Shown: positions 60,153 to 64,000 of the stretch, one piece after another
Numbering within the stretch: position 1 is the first letter of the stretch
How the letters are laid out: the number at the start of each line of letters is the position of its first letter
From: UBA6163 sp031411655
GTDB lineage: Bacteria > Planctomycetota > Planctomycetia > Pirellulales > Pirellulaceae
Reading direction: 5' to 3'
DNA: 64,000 nt
Assembly (NCBI GenBank): GCA_031411655.1
Contig: JANOBM010000116.1
Coordinates: 19,168 to 83,167 of the forward strand
Made by a program: the position numbers and the translations under genes
Notes under the pieces: model-generated
Seen by the model: the letters and a program-made list of their open reading frames with translations, nothing else
Told to the model about the DNA's origin: nothing
The model's database searches: none

Positions 60153-61378
60153 TCGAGCTGCACATCCCGATATCGAACGAAGGCAAAAGGACCTAGGATA
60201 AGCAGTGGAAGCCATGCAGCCATCGATGGCGACAGCAGATAGCCACTACCTCCCATACCGCTGGCGACTGTTTTCAGTCCGAAAAATGCAAGCACGATTC
60301 CCATTGCCTGGGCGACCACGCCGAACAATCGTTTGTCGCCGCGGTTCACAACCAGTGGCAAGCCGAGTAACACCATGCAGATGTCTAAGGGTGCACGAAG
60401 GAGGCGTTCGTGAAGCATGACTCTTAATGCATCGCTACTATGAACTGATGAGTTCCGAACACGTCTCACGAGTTCGGGCATTCCTGTCATTCGCGTGGAA
60501 CGAGGGTTGTCGCGAAGTACTTCAGGATTCACCGTCGTTGCAACGAAGCATTCGCCTGATCGCAGCCATGATACGTCGCGCCGTGAGAAGAGAACGGGTC
60601 GCGATTTTTCGTTGCGGGAATGGGGGCTCGGCGATACCGAGTGCTCGTCTTCCGCGCTTGCCCGTTCTACGACGTCCGACGGTCGGTCAAGGATGGTGGG
60701 CGCACCGGGTGGCAGGGTGTCAATGTTCTTCGGGCGAGTCACGCCCGAAATCAAGTACCCGGAGAGCATTCCATCGGCAGGTTCGCGCCAGATTGCCTTG
60801 TCGCCTGAAATGATGTCGCCATACCCAGGGTAACTGGCATGGAGCCGGAACGTTGGCGATTGAATCATGGTGTCGCCTGCGACGAGTCCGGCTCCTTCGA
60901 TCAATATCCCGGCTGCTCGATCGTATGACGGAAGCATAGCCTGGGCCTCTTCCGAACGAAGCTCTCCCGGCTTGGTTGTCAAAATGTCACGATACTTTGG
61001 GATGAGAAGTTCTCGATTGGCCAGCTGCAGTAACACGACAACAAGCGTCAACGCCATCATGGGACGAAGGATGCGTCCGTGATTGATGCCGGCGGCGAGT
61101 AACGCCGTCAATTCGCCACTGCGTCGCAACCAGCCGACGGTGAATAGCATGGCGACCAGTGTGATGATGGAACCTGTCCAGTCAAACAGCATCAACAGGT
61201 AGGGGCCGTAATAATTCGCGAGCGTAATCGCCATCGACCCGTCGCTTTGGCTTTGCTTAGCGAGGTCGTCGAGGTGATTAAATGCGTGGAAAACAACAAA
61301 GACGCCACCGAGGCTGCAGAAGCAGATCACGATGGTGCGTCCGAACAACGCGAAGATATAGCGATCGATTTTTGTCAT
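60149..61378 (-). CDS. lptF: LptF/LptG family permease
   Basis: 409 residues. Three N-terminal membrane helices (about 12-30, 60-82, 100-118), a periplasmic beta-jellyroll-like region (about 125-300) and three C-terminal helices (about 325-345, 350-368, 380-398). The LptF/G signature elements are IDRYIFALFGRTIV near the start and RRSGELTALLAAGIN in the middle. LptF/G pair with LptB to move lipopolysaccharide, so an outer-membrane lipid pathway is implied. Which of F or G is unclear. Overlaps the glycosyltransferase by four bases. Confidence 0.88.
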   Translation of the reverse strand: MTKIDRYIFALFGRTIVICFCSLGGVFVVFHAFNHLDDLAKQSQSDGSMAITLANYYGPYLLMLFDWTGSIITLVAMLFTVGWLRRSGELTALLAAGINHGRILRPMMALTLVVVLLQLANRELLIPKYRDILTTKPGELRSEEAQAMLPSYDRAAGILIEGAGLVAGDTMIQSPTFRLHASYPGYGDIISGDKAIWREPADGMLSGYLISGVTRPKNIDTLPPGAPTILDRPSDVVERASAEDEHSVSPSPHSRNEKSRPVLFSRRDVSWLRSGECFVATTVNPEVLRDNPRSTRMTGMPELVRRVRNSSVHSSDALRVMLHERLLRAPLDICMVLLGLPLVVNRGDKRLFGVVAQAMGIVLAFFGLKTVASGMGGSGYLLSPSMAAWLPLLILGPFAFVRYRDVQLE

Positions 61379-61701
61379 GGATAAGTTCTGTCAAGCGATT
61401 GAACGCCTCGCTTATCGCGAATCTGTTCCGTTTCATCAATAGTGATCTGGCTTGGAGGCTTCCTGGGTCACCCGCCAGCAGTGGACCTGGACCGTAGGAG
61501 TTTAGGTGAGCAGGTGAGCAGGTGCCTCGTTGGACGGGGCGTCGAATGCGTTTGTGAACCGTTTGACATTGCGTCGGGTCTCCCTGACTCGCTACTTTTC
61601 CCCGACGATAAGCCCTGGCCCTCCCATCACCATGGGTTGGTTCCGAGCAAGAGATGTGGCACGCGTGGATGCGTACGAACGGAAAGAGCGAGGGAGTGAT
61701 G
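61379..61701. other. Divergent promoter region between lptF and the lipoprotein gene
   Basis: A 323-bp region. It contains an 8-bp tandem duplication (GGTGAGCA at 61505-61512 and 61513-61520, plus half of a third). Promoters for both genes must be here, but I cannot place them. AGGGAG at 61691-61696 is the ribosome site of the gene at 61702. Confidence 0.5.
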
Positions 61702-63300
61702 ATGACGAAAGTCGGTAACAATCTTTGTCTTGCAGTTGCGGTCGCGGTGGTATCAGTCGGCTGCAGAGCTGGCAATCCACTTGATCGAACGGTCAAAGTC
61801 ACTCAGCAGCCTTCACTCGACGACTCGGAATTTCCGACACCTCAAACACGACTCTTGTCGGAACTGTCCTCGAAAGATGAAAAGACGCTTTATAAGAAGT
61901 CGTCGCCTCGCGAAGACTCGCTAAATTCGTCGCCTCATGAGACGGCGCGCAATACCAGTCGCAAGCCAGAAAATGCCGTCGCCAAGAGGTCATTAGAACA
62001 TAAGTCCGATAGCAATAAGCTCGCAAAGTCCAGCAAGCAAAGTTCGAGTACTGCTCCCGCTGCAAATGTCTTGGCATCCAGCTTAGAGGACGTTGCCACC
62101 GGCGCGCCCGATGCGGAAGGATACACGGAACTTCTCGAAGCGTTCCGCGACAGCCCGCCAGAAGTCCAACAGCAGGCACTGCGTCAACTGATAGCCGTTT
62201 CCAGCCGAAATGCCGCCAAAACCAGTTCACCCAAGGGAATTCAAGAGGCGCTTCTTGCATCGATGCCTACGATGCCAGCGCTTCCTGACGATTCTCCTGA
62301 GTCGAATGAGTTCCCTGTCAAACTTGCCGGCGGATCTTCGCCTGAAAAAGTGGCTGGCAAGTTCGATGGTACCGAGTCAGACGATAACAAGAAGGATGAT
62401 GACGAGTCGGCAAGCGGTGTCGTGGTGGCGGACTCAGACACGGCTCCCCAAACCAAAGCATCCGGAGTGCAATTGGCGGGAGCGCAATTGACGCTCGATC
62501 GCGAAGCGCTCAGTAAAGCAGCCCCGTCAAAGGACAACAGTAAAGCCGAGTTGGGAGATAATCTTAAGACGATTCCAGATGCGACGCTTTATGCCGAACT
62601 GATGAGTCGGATGGACGATGGGGTGCCCGGCGAATCGGATGCCGACCGATACCGTCGGCAAATCATCTCGCGACATCTGATGGTCTTTTCGGGAAACCCC
62701 GATGGTGCTGTAGCGCCGATTGATGGCATGGCTAAGTCGGAGCAAGAGTTTTTGAGGCATCAACTCCTCGGACTTTGGTCGATGGTGGATACGAGCGGCC
62801 ATCCTGTCGCGGCAAGACGGTGGTCTTCGGCGTTACCGGAATTCAGGCAAGCCACACAGCAACTTGCCGCGTCGGCCGAGTCACTCGAAGTGAATTCACT
62901 CGCCTTTTGCAAAGAAATCCAGAGCTTCGGACAAGTCACTCGGTTTGACAACAACCGGTTTGAGGCCGGTCAAAAAGTGATCCTCTACTGCGAGATTGAT
63001 AACTTTGTGGCCGAATCCACCGCGAGCGGTTTTGAGACTTTGTTACAAGGCAGCTACGAAGTCTTCAATGAGAAGGGGCAGAAAGTGGCGGGTCAGGTTC
63101 TACCGGCTGACAAGCAGATTTGTGCCAATTATCTGAGAGACTATTTCATCGCCTACCAAATGAGTCTGCCCAGCGGATTGGATTCAGGAACGTACCGGCT
63201 GGAGTTGACGATGGAGTGTCAAAAGGGGCAAAAGTACGGGCAGGCAAGCATCCCGCTCGAGATCGCGCGCTCTGGTTCGCCAACGTCGTCATCGAAATGA
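61702..63300 (+). CDS. Large exported lipoprotein with conserved C-terminal domain
   Basis: About 532 residues. The N-terminus MTKVGNNLCLAVAVAVVSVGC is a lipoprotein signal (cysteine at residue 21). A Ser/Lys/Asp-rich disordered stretch of about 280 residues follows, and then a helical part and a beta-rich C-terminal domain (about 400-525) with EIQSFGQVTRFDNN and FEAGQKVILYCEIDNFVA. This domain layout is recalled from planctomycete lipoproteins of unknown function. The ATG at 61702 is chosen because of AGGGAG five bases before it; ATG at 61699 is one codon upstream. Convergent with glnB. Confidence 0.78.
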   Translation: MTKVGNNLCLAVAVAVVSVGCRAGNPLDRTVKVTQQPSLDDSEFPTPQTRLLSELSSKDEKTLYKKSSPREDSLNSSPHETARNTSRKPENAVAKRSLEHKSDSNKLAKSSKQSSSTAPAANVLASSLEDVATGAPDAEGYTELLEAFRDSPPEVQQQALRQLIAVSSRNAAKTSSPKGIQEALLASMPTMPALPDDSPESNEFPVKLAGGSSPEKVAGKFDGTESDDNKKDDDESASGVVVADSDTAPQTKASGVQLAGAQLTLDREALSKAAPSKDNSKAELGDNLKTIPDATLYAELMSRMDDGVPGESDADRYRRQIISRHLMVFSGNPDGAVAPIDGMAKSEQEFLRHQLLGLWSMVDTSGHPVAARRWSSALPEFRQATQQLAASAESLEVNSLAFCKEIQSFGQVTRFDNNRFEAGQKVILYCEIDNFVAESTASGFETLLQGSYEVFNEKGQKVAGQVLPADKQICANYLRDYFIAYQMSLPSGLDSGTYRLELTMECQKGQKYGQASIPLEIARSGSPTSSSK

Positions 63301-63424
63301 TTGGCGTCTCCTGTTCGAATCGCATCGAGCTATCGATCGAGATGAGGCGACGGTTGTGTCGCCGTTGCGAATCGCAATCCGGCAAATACAAGTCGAAAGT
63401 AGTGGTAGCAATGCCACGATTGGG

Positions 63425-63772
63425 CTAGATCGCGTCGCCTCCTCGTTCACCGGTACGAATTCGGATGCAATCATCCATCGGCAACACAAAGATCTTCCCA
63501 TCGCCGATCTCCCCGGCCTCGCCTGTACGTCCACCTTCAAGGATGGCATCGATGGTCGGCTGCACGAAGGGCTCATTGACGGCAATTTGAAGCTGCACCT
63601 TTCGCAGTAGGTTGACACTGAATTCGTGCCCGCGATAAACCCCTGTTTGTCCTTTTTGCCGGCCAAATCCCTGGCAATCCATCACCGTTAATCGGAATAC
63701 CTCCACCTTAGTGAGGGCCTCTTTGACGGCTTCAAGCTTGTTTGGTTGGATGATGGCGATGATCAGTTTCAC
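63425..63772 (-). CDS. glnB: PII nitrogen regulatory protein with Phe at position 51
   Basis: 115 residues, a signal integrator of 2-oxoglutarate and ATP/ADP. The conserved parts are MKLIIAIIQPNKLEAVKEAL, GFGRQKGQTGVYRGHE, GDGKIFVLPMDDCIRIRTGERG, which define the ATP site and T-loop. At the modification site, Tyr51 of E. coli is F51 here (RGHEFSV), so uridylylation cannot occur. The residue at position 49 is His, so the cyanobacterial phospho-Ser is also absent. A three-residue insertion lies just before IGDGKIF (TGEAGEIGDG). The start is GTG at 63772. No amtB or glnA gene is adjacent within the window. Confidence 0.93.
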   Translation of the reverse strand: MKLIIAIIQPNKLEAVKEALTKVEVFRLTVMDCQGFGRQKGQTGVYRGHEFSVNLLRKVQLQIAVNEPFVQPTIDAILEGGRTGEAGEIGDGKIFVLPMDDCIRIRTGERGGDAI

Positions 63773-64000
63773 GGTTTAGCATGCCGCAATTTGCGGCCTT
63801 TTGGGCGAGTGTTGCAGTGGTGAGCGAGATGCGTTCGGCGCCCCTAGTTTATCCACCACTCATTCGTGTGGGTGAAGATAGCTGTTTTTGCGTTTCGGAT
63901 GAACCCTTCGTTCTGTACCGCGAAGCTCGGAAACAATCGGCTCGCTCTAGAACTGGTCGAGGACGCCGGATTTCGCTGTACACCCACGTAGCTTGACACC

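Noticed and set aside
63947..64000. Short open stretch (17 codons and stop) at the right edge on the minus strand
   Set aside because: Too short to distinguish from chance; it could be the last codons of a gene outside the window.

Overview
The window looks like a chromosomal segment of a planctomycete, probably Pirellulaceae (Rhodopirellula-like). This is inferred from family content: a TIGR03000-type Gly/Ser-rich surface protein, a DUF1598 protein, a large DUF4175-like membrane protein with a very long Gln/Gly/Ser/Asp tail, an HTTM-domain protein, several long Pro/Ala/Ser-rich lipoproteins, and frequent GTG/TTG starts without a Shine-Dalgarno sequence. I see no phage, IS element, CRISPR array, tRNA or rRNA. 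Genes lie on both strands in short runs.

Layout. 1-8.1 kb (minus strand): an exported protein cut by the left edge, an MsrB lipoprotein, the DUF4175-like protein, and ClpC followed by its own terminator. 8.1-12.7 kb: a TPR-like membrane protein, a HEAT-like protein, a PRMT-like methyltransferase and a DUF1598 protein. 12.9-18.6 kb (minus): DNA polymerase III alpha, an FHA protein and an RlmI-type rRNA methyltransferase whose stop codon sits in a 15-bp tandem array. 19-25 kb: 7Fe ferredoxin, TIGR03000 protein, M3 peptidase and a coupled HTTM pair. 25-31.7 kb: an alpha/beta-SGNH hydrolase fusion, apgM, pgi-trpA and comB.

32.1-37 kb holds the most unusual cluster. A protein with two cyclic-nucleotide-binding-like domains and a four-cluster ferredoxin module is followed by a membrane protein with two H-x13-H helices (a diheme cytochrome b pattern) and a membrane-anchored decaheme cytochrome c. 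It reads as a trans-membrane electron conduit whose cytoplasmic electron carrier may be gated by a ligand. An ECF sigma factor converges on it.

37.6-45.3 kb: a structured small RNA or leader with an intrinsic terminator precedes an orphan 113-residue protein. Then come comF, a DUF502 protein, rpoN, and the classic recR-ybaB-dnaX run with SRP RNA upstream of dnaX. DnaX has lost all four zinc-ligand cysteines, and the SRP RNA has a non-GNRA apical loop. 45.4-55.8 kb: a disordered RGG/acidic protein, wecB, an M48 peptidase, nadC with a sugar-phosphate transferase, a ComEA-like protein, and uvrB, whose last codons contain an antisense terminator for the convergent gene. 56-64 kb: small exported proteins and lipoproteins, a Xer recombinase, lptF coupled to a glycosyltransferase, a large lipoprotein, and a PII protein with Phe in place of Tyr51.

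A recurring feature is short tandem duplications (13-16 bp) at or just after gene 3' ends, at least twice including the stop codon.
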